From positions 1 through 34,624 of the forward strand of contig JAQTYA010000025.1 of NCBI GenBank assembly GCA_028688525.1: a stretch of DNA of 34,624 nucleotides, written 5' to 3'. The stretch comes from Methylococcus sp. GTDB lineage: Bacteria; Pseudomonadota; Gammaproteobacteria; Methylococcales; Methylococcaceae. Positions 26,288 through 33,276 of this stretch are shown here, piece by piece. Every line of letters begins with the position of its first letter. The stretch's first letter is position 1. Made by a program: the position numbers and the translations under genes. The notes below the pieces were generated by a model. That model worked only from the letters and a program-made list of their open reading frames with translations. It was not told where the DNA came from and did no database searches.

Positions 26288-26416
26288 GTCTATCATAAGT
26301 CTTTAGAGAAAAGATCGTCAGTCTATCAAAATCGAAAAATTAACTTATGGTAGACGGTGGGATGAGGGTTTCAGCGGGGTCTATCACGTCTCTCACAGGT
26401 ATACAAAATGATAGAC
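26288..26416. repeat. GTCTATCA repeat cluster, probable res site
   Basis: GTCTATCA occurs at 26288, 26321 and 26379 (plus orientation). The inverse TGATAGAC lies at 26409, with a one-mismatch copy TGGTAGAC at 26348. They form two inverted pairs, 26321-26355 (35 bp) and 26379-26416 (38 bp), and one extra half site at 26288. Several inverted subsites just upstream of a serine resolvase is the layout of a res site, which also serves as operator for the resolvase gene. Confidence 0.7.
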
Positions 26417-26636
26417 GTGGATCGGGGCAGGATCGGGCTGGGCGTTCGAGCAGGGGCTTTGCTATCATCCGCCCGCGGTGGCGGGGCGAGCCGTGTCATC
26501 CCCGCCCGCAAGGTGGCCGGTGTCGGAAGTCGCGGCCACGCCGCCATACTTCACGTGCTCTCCGGAGAAGTCCCCTTCAATGTCTCTTGAGGCTAGAGCA
26601 GGCCGGGTGCGCCGTCGACGCCGGGGCCTCATGCCC

Positions 26637-26864
26637 TCACTTTCGTAGCCAGCGATCCCGCTGCACCGCCCGTAGGTACTGCTTGCCGTCCTTACAGGAG
26701 CTCCAGGGATTGCCGAATGCCTTAGGGTGGATGTGACCGTCGCCATGAAAGAGCGTCTTGCGCAAGGCGCAGCGTTCGCGGCCATGTTCGTCGCGTTTGT
26801 ACGGTTTGTCGGATCGGGCGGTGGTGATGCCGATGATCGGCGTGTGGCGGAAAGACCGGCTTAT
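26637..26864 (-). pseudogene. Small conserved-looking gene with ATA in place of its start
   Basis: The minus-strand frame from 26864 to the TGA at 26639-26637 reads ISRSFRHTPIIGITTARSD, continues with KPYKRDEHGRERCALRK and ends GKQYLRAVQRDRWLRK, 75 residues with a strongly basic, protein-like pattern. I recall small hypothetical proteins of mobile elements with this TPI-x-G-x-TTA ... GNPW...KDGKQY ...LRK plan, but cannot name a function. No ATG, GTG or TTG lies between the upstream TAG (near 26943) and the conserved part; the position where such proteins would begin has ATA. It is therefore either a start-codon mutant or a gene using a rare start. Low certainty. Confidence 0.45.
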
Positions 26865-27266
26865 GGGCGTCTTTGGAATCGATGCTGTGGAAGATGCCCA
26901 GCCGAAACCCGGCGTGTGACCGGGCTTCGACGAGCAGAGCTAGTATCGGCCGTCTCGCGATCCCGATCAAATCAGGGGGCGGTGTGCCGGGCTGACGCGG
27001 GAATGAATGCGGGTTCTCAGTCCGACCGGCTCAAACGCCGGGGAGGAGCGCTTCCAGACGAACGGGGAGAGATTAGGTTCGGCCACGTGGACACGTCAAG
27101 GTTGTGCCGTTTTTCCCGGTTTCCTCCAGCGGGATCATCAGGCATTTACCAACGGTAATTCATCCCACCGTGATGTGTAGCAGCCCGGCGTGCGCGAGTC
27201 GGTGCGGATGGCTCAGGGGCGGGTGTAGCCTTCGGCGGCTTGCATGGGGGTGAGCATGTCGGCCAT
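26865..27266. other. Gene-poor stretch in the accessory region
   Basis: About 400 bp with no convincing reading frame on either strand. An 18-codon minus-strand frame at 27213-27266 (MADMLTPMQAAEGYTRP) touches the end of the next gene but is too short to judge. No tRNA, clear hairpin with T-run or repeat family was seen. The stretch probably represents decayed element DNA. Confidence 0.4.
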
Positions 27267-28097
27267 TTAATCGCGATGGCTCAGGTTCGCGAAGTTCCAC
27301 AGGTCAGTCTGCTTGGTGTCTTGCCAGCTAAACTCGTCACCCGGTACGACACCGCTGAGCTTTTGATCCACTTCAACGCCGGCGCAGGCATCCAATTCGG
27401 TGACAAACTTCGAATACGCTGCGTTTATAGCCTCCCGGCCTTCGATATCACTATCCCATGTGTTCTGGTCGACAACAAAATAGACTGCCACATGGTACGA
27501 CTCTCCGTCTTCAAGTTCTCGTTCCTTCTCCACGATAGCCACTCTTACCTCGGATTCATCGTCGGCAAATAGATTGAGATCGAGCGCGTCTTTCAGGGCA
27601 TCAGTTGCACTGTGAATACGGTCGCAGAACTTGTTCGGCCATGAAGGTCGCCCTGCGCGAAGCGCGTACCATGCCAACACCCTTGAAGCTGCTATGCCGT
27701 CCAAACTGCGCGCCTGATCAGGATTGTTGGCTGTGAGCAAGTTGCGAGGAATGACGTAACGGTCCGCTACCGCGTGCGCGGATAGGACTAAGTCTGCGTG
27801 CGTTTCCCGATTCGGAAGAAAGTCGAGATAGCAGGTTGATTCCAGGTTGCGCCGGCCTTTGCGCGGCCTACCTGAAATTGGCCTGCAGAGCAGAACTTCG
27901 ACCAACGGCTCTGCGTCCAACTTTGGAGCAACTACGTCGCAGGTTTGCGAGACGACGACAAGCCAATCGTCTGCCGTAACCTGTATCAGCGGCTGGTCGT
28001 GCCTTGTTGGGTGGAGCTGGAGCAGCGGAAGCATTTCCACTGATACCACGGACCCGGTACGCCACCCACGCTGAGCAACGTCGTCACCGAACGTCAA
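27267..28097 (-). CDS. Unknown protein with SQTCDVV motif, third gene of the TIGR04255 cassette
   Basis: A 276-residue soluble protein I cannot assign. It starts at TTG 28097, with AGGGAG 7 nt upstream, 16 bp after the HTH gene. Near residues 46-57 it has WLVVVSQTCDVVAP; SQTCD-type motifs with a Cys after a hydrophobic strand recur in uncharacterised proteins of accessory regions. Later marks are RYVIPRNLLT (about 112) and ASRVLAWYALRAGRPSWPNKF (about 138). The C-terminal half is acidic (IVEKERELEDGES). No TM segment or signal peptide is seen. The Cys in SQTCD could be catalytic or metal-binding. Position behind a HTH gene and a TIGR04255 gene suggests an effector or partner in one conflict-type module; this is inference. 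Confidence 0.8.
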   Translation of the reverse strand: MTFGDDVAQRGWRTGSVVSVEMLPLLQLHPTRHDQPLIQVTADDWLVVVSQTCDVVAPKLDAEPLVEVLLCRPISGRPRKGRRNLESTCYLDFLPNRETHADLVLSAHAVADRYVIPRNLLTANNPDQARSLDGIAASRVLAWYALRAGRPSWPNKFCDRIHSATDALKDALDLNLFADDESEVRVAIVEKERELEDGESYHVAVYFVVDQNTWDSDIEGREAINAAYSKFVTELDACAGVEVDQKLSGVVPGDEFSWQDTKQTDLWNFANLSHRD

Positions 28098-28113
28098 GAC
28101 CAGGCTCCCTCAC

Positions 28114-28932
28114 TCACTCGTCCGAAGGAAGCGAGGAAGCTCTTCGCGTAAAACCGGCTTCACGAAGACGCTGGCTCCGCGTCTTCGGTTTCGTCTGAAG
28201 TTTGGCTACAAGCTCATCGAAGCCACTCACAATAGCAGCCTCGTCGATGACAACCGCTGACATCATGTCGAAGATGGTACCGCCCCCGATCAAAGCCTCT
28301 CGACTTACCGCACTGAGCGGCGCTTTCGAACGCAACGTCCACTCTCTCGCAATGCGTTCAACGGTCGACAGACGCACACGGCTGGCCTCTTGCAGCCGTA
28401 TATCGTTGGCAGCATCGAGCCATTTATAAAGCTGCGGGCGCGAAATGCCCAGGACCGATGCCAGATCCTGAGTCGTGAATCCAAAAGTCGCCTGAAGGGC
28501 GGCGAGTCGCTCCACGCGAAAACGCGCGGTTGCTGTCGATGGGCGTCGTTCCTTCGAGGCGGCCTTCTGCAGGGCCTCTTTGGTTTGGCCAGCCCAGTGG
28601 CTCCAGATGTTCTCGTCCTGAGTCTCATCCGGGACCACAAACAACTCGGGGGTGGTCGTTGGCAACGAAACGCTCAAGACGTACGCCATGGTTCCGGCCG
28701 TCGTCAGTACCTTGCCAAAGGCTTTTCCAGCGTTGCGGGGACTAACGACACTCGCAGCACCGGTTTGGGTCTGATCGCCGTTGCAAACCACCTGACCCGT
28801 TCCAAAATGGGCTACACCGAAAGTGTTCACCGTATTCTCGGCAGCCGAGATAATGTCACTTGGCCGCTGTTGCAACAGCGCAGCTTGGCGAGTTGGGTAG
28901 TGGTGCATTTTGATCGTGTCGCTCACATCCAT
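28114..28932 (-). CDS. HTH-domain protein, middle gene of the TIGR04255 cassette
   Basis: A 272-residue protein with a helix-turn-helix at about residues 146-171 (LQATFGFTTQDLASVLGISRP, then QLYKWL). After it comes RLSTVERIAREWTLRSKAPLS and a C-terminal block to residue 272 with basic end (KPKTRSQRLREAGFTRR). The first 110 residues are of unknown fold, with a Thr/Pro-rich stretch (SLPTTTPELF). The HTH plus following helices recall Xre/ParS-type antitoxins, but the protein is much longer than those. ATG 28932 overlaps the previous stop by 10 bp (ATGGATGTGA), indicating translational coupling with the TIGR04255-like gene. It is the probable regulator or DNA-recognition part of the cassette. Confidence 0.8.
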   Translation of the reverse strand: MDVSDTIKMHHYPTRQAALLQQRPSDIISAAENTVNTFGVAHFGTGQVVCNGDQTQTGAASVVSPRNAGKAFGKVLTTAGTMAYVLSVSLPTTTPELFVVPDETQDENIWSHWAGQTKEALQKAASKERRPSTATARFRVERLAALQATFGFTTQDLASVLGISRPQLYKWLDAANDIRLQEASRVRLSTVERIAREWTLRSKAPLSAVSREALIGGGTIFDMMSAVVIDEAAIVSGFDELVAKLQTKPKTRSQRLREAGFTRRASSLPSDE

Positions 28933-29705
28933 TCTCCTTTCGCGATTTCCGAAAGTGCGGCCTTGAAGGTCCGTGACGTCAGCTTTTGCATCTCCGTGTA
29001 GACCGCCAGCAGTTCGCTGGCATCAAGCACGCGCCCAATCTCCTTCAGGCAGTCAGTATCCACAAAGCCTATAACCTGCTCAGTTTTCAGCCGCTTCTCC
29101 GCCTCGTGCATCACTGCCGGTTTGTTCAGCGGTAGGGCGTTGAGGTTCGGCGGCAACAAGAAACCCTGGGGCGCGGGTGCAGCCGTGCGAAGGTTCACCA
29201 AGCTCCCGTCAAACTGAAATGCTGCGGACCACATGGCGCTGGTAGAATGAGCACCTTCTGGCTCAATGCCTTTGAGCCCGTCGGCCAGGTAGTCCGCTGG
29301 CGAATGCCCTTCGGAGGGAACAATCAAGTCGATATATCGCAACCCTGCTCGCTCGACAAACGCGCCAAGGTCAGCTATTTGGATGGCATCCAACACTTCG
29401 GCCCAGCGGCTCAGGAAGTCGCTCGATTGAGCATAGCTCGTCGCATGAAGCGATATTGCGCGCGTGCCCAACTGGACACCATGCATCTGGTCAGCGGATA
29501 CCAATTGCCACAGCGGCTGCGGCGAGGACTCGGTGCCGTCAACGATAAGCTCTCTGGCTTCAATCGTCCGCGGGAATGTGCTTCTGAGGCTGTCCTGAAG
29601 ACGAGGAACCTGGCTGGCCATCGAGTAGTAGGGAGAAATGACGAACTCCGCGACAACATAGACGAGCGGTGGTTGGCGCCACGTGCCAAGCGCGGTCGTA
29701 GCCAT
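28923..29705 (-). CDS. TIGR04255-like sporadically distributed protein
   Basis: A 260-residue protein whose plan fits the TIGR04255 family. An N-terminal strand follows a PP motif (WRQPPLVYVVAEFVISP). A beta-rich stretch follows with AISLHATSYAQSSDFLSRW, then the hallmark RAGLRYIDLIVP at about 119-130, and a C-terminal alpha/beta domain with the late helix AALSEIAKGEW. Members occur sporadically in accessory regions and have no established function. ATG 29705 is the first gene of the three-gene minus-strand unit. The upstream 95 bp are AT-rich (GTTAAC, TTTTTTTCTTAAG) and probably hold the promoter. DNA here appears less GC-rich than the core genes, consistent with acquisition. Confidence 0.72.
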   Translation of the reverse strand: MATTALGTWRQPPLVYVVAEFVISPYYSMASQVPRLQDSLRSTFPRTIEARELIVDGTESSPQPLWQLVSADQMHGVQLGTRAISLHATSYAQSSDFLSRWAEVLDAIQIADLGAFVERAGLRYIDLIVPSEGHSPADYLADGLKGIEPEGAHSTSAMWSAAFQFDGSLVNLRTAAPAPQGFLLPPNLNALPLNKPAVMHEAEKRLKTEQVIGFVDTDCLKEIGRVLDASELLAVYTEMQKLTSRTFKAALSEIAKGEWM

Positions 29706-29851
29706 AGTTATCTCTCACATATTTCGGTTACGGGAGCACACTTTTTTTCTTAAGTATGCCACGAATAGTTTACACAAAAGTTAACACTTACGCCCAATAG
29801 GATGTTCTATCCTTCCGGTAAGGAAGGGGCCAAATTAAAGGCTTTGCCGTC

Positions 29852-29927
29852 CGAAGATGGCCAAGCGCCCCCGAAGATGGCCACCCATTTTGATGGCCAT
29901 CTTCGGCCTATTTTGGCCATCTTCGGG
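29852..29927. repeat. Four-copy symmetric 13-bp repeat after repA
   Basis: CCGAAGATGGCCA occurs directly at 29852-29864 and 29872-29884 and inverted (TGGCCATCTTCGG) at 29895-29907 and 29915-29927. Spacing is 20 bp, then 23, then 20, so the whole array is a two-level palindrome. The last copy abuts the repA stop codon. It could be an iteron-type origin, a transcript-ending stem or a protein-binding array; there is no T-run for an intrinsic terminator. Confidence 0.85.
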
Positions 29928-31103
29928 CTACATGGACCAGAACCAGCCGCCTTCCATTCCTCGTTTGGTCACGGTCAAGTCGAGTTTCTTCCGGGCCCGG
30001 CGCAGCGTCTTTTCCGCGATGCCCAACGCCTCGGCTTCCTGCTGAAGCTTGATCGTCGCCACCGGCCCCTCCGCCAACAGCTCCGCCAGAAAACCACAAG
30101 CCTCCTCCAAGGCCGAAGCCTCATCCGGACTCCCCGAAGCCTCCGCCCGAGCCAGCAGCGCCCGCGCCGAGCCCTCCACCGCCTCGCCCCAAGCCACATA
30201 CGAAGCCGTCACGCCCGGATGGCCTTCCAGGTCCTCGATGCTCAGGTCATACGCAAACCCGCCATCGTCCGGCCCGATGTTGGACTTCACCCGGCAGAAG
30301 CAGCGTCCGCCGCCATCCTCTTCGGACTGCTTGAAGGCCGCGAACACGATGCGGGCCAAGGCGCCGAAGGCCAAGGAGCCGGTCACCCGCTCCAGCGGAT
30401 CGCGCCCGGCGGTGCCTTTGCTGAAGTGTGAAATCCCCAGCAGGGCGCAATCGAGCCGCGCCGCCAGCTCCACCAGCGGTGCCAGTCCCCGCCGGGTCTC
30501 GGCGTTCTTGTGACCGACTCCGGCAATCGCCGACACGATGGGATCGACCACAATCAAGCGGATGTCGCCCACCTCCCGCGCTGCGCGCGCCAAGGCCGGC
30601 ATATCCTGCGCCGGATCGAATGGCCGCCGGCCTTCCTGGCTGCGCATTTCGCCGACGAAGAAGCAGCGAGCCAGATCGGCGCCGGAAGCCAACAGGCGCG
30701 GCGCCAGCGTATCGTGAAAATCGTCCTCGCCCGACCACACCAGCACGTTGCCGGCTTCGGTTCCGGTCCCGTCGGGCCAGCGTCCGCCCGCCGTCACCGT
30801 CGCCGCCAGAGCCAAAGCGATGCTGGTCTTGCCCGTCCCCGGCTGCCCGGCGATCACATGCAGCTTGCCCTTCGCCAGCCAGCCGGGCCAAAGCCAGCGG
30901 ATCGGCTTCGGCTGGATGCTGGAGCCCTGCACCAGAGCCAGCCCCAGGTGAAGGCGGCCACATTGGCGCTCGGCCTGGGGCGCGCCCAGGGGCACGCCTG
31001 CCGACTGCTCCGGTCGCGGACAGGCTTTGGCGCGCTCCGCCAGATGCACCACCCGCTGGGCCAGGCTCGCCGCCGAAACCGGTTTACCGTCACGGATTGC
31101 CAT
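29928..31103 (-). CDS. RepA-type RecA-fold replicative helicase/ATPase of a mobile element
   Basis: A 391-residue AAA_25/RecA-fold ATPase. The Walker A motif is GQPGTGKT (86-93). Walker B is IRLIVVDPIV (181-190). GISHFSKG (223-230) is the RepA sensor loop, and the arginine-finger region follows in GSLAFGALARIVFAAF. The C-terminal 60 residues look like a winged helix (IKLQQEAEALGIAEKTLRRA) that may bind DNA. RepA proteins unwind origins of plasmids, phages and integrative elements as hexamers. ATG 31103 is preceded by a strong GGAGGAGG and gives the start; a longer frame from 31136 is rejected. It is the last gene of a chain of overlapping small genes and is followed directly by a 13-bp repeat array. 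Confidence 0.85.
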   Translation of the reverse strand: MAIRDGKPVSAASLAQRVVHLAERAKACPRPEQSAGVPLGAPQAERQCGRLHLGLALVQGSSIQPKPIRWLWPGWLAKGKLHVIAGQPGTGKTSIALALAATVTAGGRWPDGTGTEAGNVLVWSGEDDFHDTLAPRLLASGADLARCFFVGEMRSQEGRRPFDPAQDMPALARAAREVGDIRLIVVDPIVSAIAGVGHKNAETRRGLAPLVELAARLDCALLGISHFSKGTAGRDPLERVTGSLAFGALARIVFAAFKQSEEDGGGRCFCRVKSNIGPDDGGFAYDLSIEDLEGHPGVTASYVAWGEAVEGSARALLARAEASGSPDEASALEEACGFLAELLAEGPVATIKLQQEAEALGIAEKTLRRARKKLDLTVTKRGMEGGWFWSM

Positions 31104-31209
31104 TTTCCACCTCCTCCAGCTGCCCACGAGCGGCAACGGCCGGCGGCAAGGTCAAGAAACCGCCGTTCAGCGCCGTATTCAGCCGGGCCGCGTGGCCTGG
31201 CGCGCTCAT
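31090..31209 (-). CDS. 39-residue micro-protein before repA
   Basis: ATG 31209 follows GGGAGGTGGGG closely and the stop lies inside repA (14-bp overlap). The product, MSAPGHAARLNTALNGGFLT, then LPPAVAARGQLEEVENGNP, is neutral and has no TM segment. It is coupled at both ends: its ATG overlaps the previous stop in ATGA. Good ribosome site and continuous overlap support it; whether it is a functional protein or only a translational relay for repA cannot be told. Confidence 0.6.
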   Translation of the reverse strand: MSAPGHAARLNTALNGGFLTLPPAVAARGQLEEVENGNP

Positions 31210-31310
31210 ACCCCACCTCCCGCCAGCCAAGTCGCGAGGGTATCCGCCACGGTGCAAACCACATCGACCGCGCCCAAGGCCGTCAGGAACAGCTCGATGC
31301 GCTCAAGCAT
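31206..31310 (-). CDS. 34-residue micro-protein
   Basis: Starts at ATG 31310 behind GGGAGGGG and ends in ATGA overlap with the next small gene. The peptide MLERIELFLTALGAVDVVC, then TVADTLATWLAGGGV, is mostly hydrophobic and acidic and could form an amphipathic helix. Coupled on both sides, with an 8-bp overlap with the upstream gene. Unknown function. Confidence 0.55.
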   Translation of the reverse strand: MLERIELFLTALGAVDVVCTVADTLATWLAGGGV

Positions 31311-31527
31311 GGCCGTCCCCTCCCTGTGCAATCTCGAAGTCCAAGGCTCTTGCTGCGGCCTCCAGCAGCAATTGTGTCTCCCGTAACGGAAGCGCGTCGG
31401 AGCCGGGCAGCACGCCGTAGCTCACATGGCGGATCATCATGGCCGCCCGTGCCAAGGTCTCGGCCCTGTCGTCCATGGAAATGAGCGGGTTGGTTTGAGC
31501 CGCGGTAGTGCGGTCGAGGGCGTTCAT
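31303..31527 (-). CDS. 74-residue unknown protein of the repA operon
   Basis: ATG 31527 overlaps the previous stop in ATGA. The protein is helical and acidic: MDDRAETLARAAMMIRHVSYG, LPLRETQLLLEAAARALDFE. No recognisable family. The next gene's ATG lies inside its last codons. Such small helical proteins are frequent between regulator and helicase genes of phage satellites and integrative elements. Confidence 0.65.
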   Translation of the reverse strand: MNALDRTTAAQTNPLISMDDRAETLARAAMMIRHVSYGVLPGSDALPLRETQLLLEAAARALDFEIAQGGDGHA

Positions 31528-31799
31528 GCTGCACCTCCGCGTTCTGCCGCTTCGGCCGCCTCAGACCACAAGCCCCGAACGATGGGCTTGGCGTGCTCCA
31601 TATGCTCGAACGCCGTCTTAGCGTAGCGCTCGATGCGCTTCAGGCGGGCAATTTCGGGGTAAGACTCGGCCAGGTTCCAGCACAGGATCGCCAGAATTTC
31701 CAGCCGGTCGGCAAGCTGGAACACTTCGCTGTCGAGCGGGTTGGCATCGGTACGAGTGAGGGTCTTCGGGCGGAATTCGCCCTGGGGCTTGGGTGTCAT
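31524..31799 (-). CDS. 91-residue unknown protein, first gene of the repA operon
   Basis: ATG 31799 follows GAAGGAG with 6-nt spacing. The N-terminus MTPKPQGEFRPKTLTRT is basic; the remainder is helical (FQLADRLEILAILCWNLAESY, EIARLKRIERYAKTAFEHME). A longer in-frame reading to 32000 is possible but runs through a hairpin-rich leader and has no ribosome site, so it is rejected. Unknown family. Confidence 0.65.
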   Translation of the reverse strand: MTPKPQGEFRPKTLTRTDANPLDSEVFQLADRLEILAILCWNLAESYPEIARLKRIERYAKTAFEHMEHAKPIVRGLWSEAAEAAERGGAA

Positions 31800-31899
31800 G
31801 GTGTGGCTCCTTCGTTGGTGCTGGGAACCGTCACAGGCACTTTCCACGGTGCAATGGTGACGGACGATACGGGGGTGGAAAACCGGACGAAGGACCGGC

Positions 31900-32024
31900 C
31901 ACGGACGAACCGTGCCCCGCACCGCCCGCCATGGGAAACCGACAGGCACAAAAAAGCGCCTGTCATGGCGCTGGTGCGCCTTCGTACACCGGGTTTCCAC
32001 GCCCGGCCCTGGATGCGTCCAGGG
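31900..32024. other. Hairpin-rich leader upstream of the repA operon
   Basis: Four short perfect stems follow each other: CACGG/CCGTG (31900-31914), GACAGGC/GCCTGTC (31941-31964, loop with six A), CCGGG/CCCGG (31989-32006) and CCCTGG/CCAGGG (32007-32024). A wider pair GGAAACC/GGTTTCC (31934-31940 and 31992-31998) encloses the second. On the minus strand this is the untranslated leader of the small-gene operon. It could be a regulatory RNA, attenuator region or replication structure. Confidence 0.55.
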
Positions 32025-32295
32025 AACGGCTCAGAGTGTAGCAGCAGGGTAGGGCGCGAGGGAATAGCGGAAGACGCCGGCAAGGGCGCTGAGATCGAAT
32101 CAAGAGCTTCCCCGGAGCGCTGCGCGTCCACGCCCCACGAACTCTGGCCTATCCTCCTGCCTTGACACTGGTCGGCCCCATCAGGCCAGCAGGCCGCCGC
32201 ATGAGCACCAGCGAGGGTTTACTGTAGTATGCCCAAGCGTCGGCATTGATTTCATCAGCGCAAAACCTACCTGGGAAGTCTCGCGCTTGCTGCGC
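32025..32295. other. Intergenic region likely carrying the repA-operon promoter
   Basis: Together with the hairpin-rich leader and the bases down to 31800 this makes nearly 500 bp without a credible gene, between the cpSLOG gene and the repA operon. I found no consensus promoter, tandem repeat or tRNA in it. CGCTTG-containing stretches near 32235 and 32285 recur loosely but not as exact repeats. Confidence 0.35.
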
Positions 32296-33276
32296 TCACG
32301 CTTGGCTTGAATCCAGTAGACAGCGGTCGAGGAGCGCAAAAACGGCATCGTAAATGCCGGGGCGGTTTTCCTCGCGGGGGCCGGCGACGTTCAGCGTCCG
32401 AAAATGCCCCGTTGAGAGCCAAGTCACGATCTGGCGCGCTGTTTCATCCAGATTGCCATGATCGAGCTGAAAGACGCGGCAGGGCTTTTTGAGGGCTTCG
32501 GCGAACCGTGCCGTCAACAGCGTGCCGCCTTCCATGTCTCCCCAGTTCAGGATCAGCGTGGCATCGCTGTCCCGTACATTCAAGTGGGTCCGTTTGCGGT
32601 AGCCGGGGGACGCGGTTTCTCGTAACTGGAACAGGCGGGGTAGTGGCCCGTCTTCGGCGCGGCGGCCTTTTGGACACCAGCCGCCATGTGGAATCCGACT
32701 GAGGCAAGCCCACACCAGCGCCGCCCGATCGACACCGGTCTGGCCACCCGTGACAATCCTACGGGGAAGCCAAGGGAGTCCTGCAAGGCAGGGTTCTACG
32801 ACATCGGGGTAAACCCTGACCACACCGTCGGCCAGTATTTCACGACGGTCGCAGAGATAGATATTCGGGTCCTCGTAAGGCTTCACGTAAAACACCCGGG
32901 CGGCATCGCCTAGCTCCGCCTTCAGTCGGCGCGTCAGCGCCAACCCTTCGCGGTGAAAACGCTCCCAGTCCATGTTCAACAGCCCTTCGGCCTTGTCACA
33001 GGGGAGAGCCTCGGCAAATTGAAGCTGCCAGCGGCAAAATGCCTGATGGAGCTGATCGGAAATCGGATGATCGGCATACCATCCTGTCTCATCGGCGTAG
33101 TTACCTCCCAAGCTCTCGTCATGGCTGGTCCAGCCGTAGGCGCTGGGATAATCCGGCATGATCGAATATCGGATGGCATTGGCCGCATGGGTAGGGGGAT
33201 TCGGCGAATGTACCTGCATATCAACTACTCCGCCCCAAGCTTGGGGTTCGGCAGTGTACACAAACTCATCATTCAA
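32296..33276 (-). CDS. Unknown N-terminal domain fused to circularly permuted YpsA/SLOG domain
   Basis: A 326-residue protein if read from TTG 33276, which overlaps the previous stop in TTGA; ATG 33219 (behind GGAG) is an alternative giving 307 residues. Residues about 170-326 form a cpYpsA-type SLOG domain of the kind annotated as putative molybdenum carrier. The nucleotide-binding glycine loop is RRIVTGGQTGVDRAAL (173-187), with GGWCPKGRRAEDG (198-210), LNVRDSDATLILNWGDMEGGT (232-252) and a late conserved Cys in KKPCRVFQL. SLOG domains bind or process nucleotides and are frequent in bacterial conflict systems. Residues 1-165 contain QVHSPNPPTHAANAIRYS and GLALTRRLKAELGDAARVFY and are not recognised. 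The first-gene partner is a 145-residue unknown. Confidence 0.72.
   Translation of the reverse strand: MNDEFVYTAEPQAWGGVVDMQVHSPNPPTHAANAIRYSIMPDYPSAYGWTSHDESLGGNYADETGWYADHPISDQLHQAFCRWQLQFAEALPCDKAEGLLNMDWERFHREGLALTRRLKAELGDAARVFYVKPYEDPNIYLCDRREILADGVVRVYPDVVEPCLAGLPWLPRRIVTGGQTGVDRAALVWACLSRIPHGGWCPKGRRAEDGPLPRLFQLRETASPGYRKRTHLNVRDSDATLILNWGDMEGGTLLTARFAEALKKPCRVFQLDHGNLDETARQIVTWLSTGHFRTLNVAGPREENRPGIYDAVFALLDRCLLDSSQA

Noticed and set aside
27213-27266. An 18-codon minus-strand frame (MADMLTPMQAAEGYTRP) at the end of the SQTCD gene
   Set aside because: Too short to support and no clear ribosome site; may be chance.
30428-31484. Plus-strand open frames of over 300 codons opposite repA
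   Set aside because: Pro/Arg/Ser-rich shadow of the helicase gene, which has Walker motifs and ribosome sites on the other strand.
31800-32000. N-terminal extension of the 91-residue gene up to 32000
   Set aside because: Reads through the hairpin cluster and has no ribosome site, whereas ATG 31799 has GAAGGAG at proper spacing.
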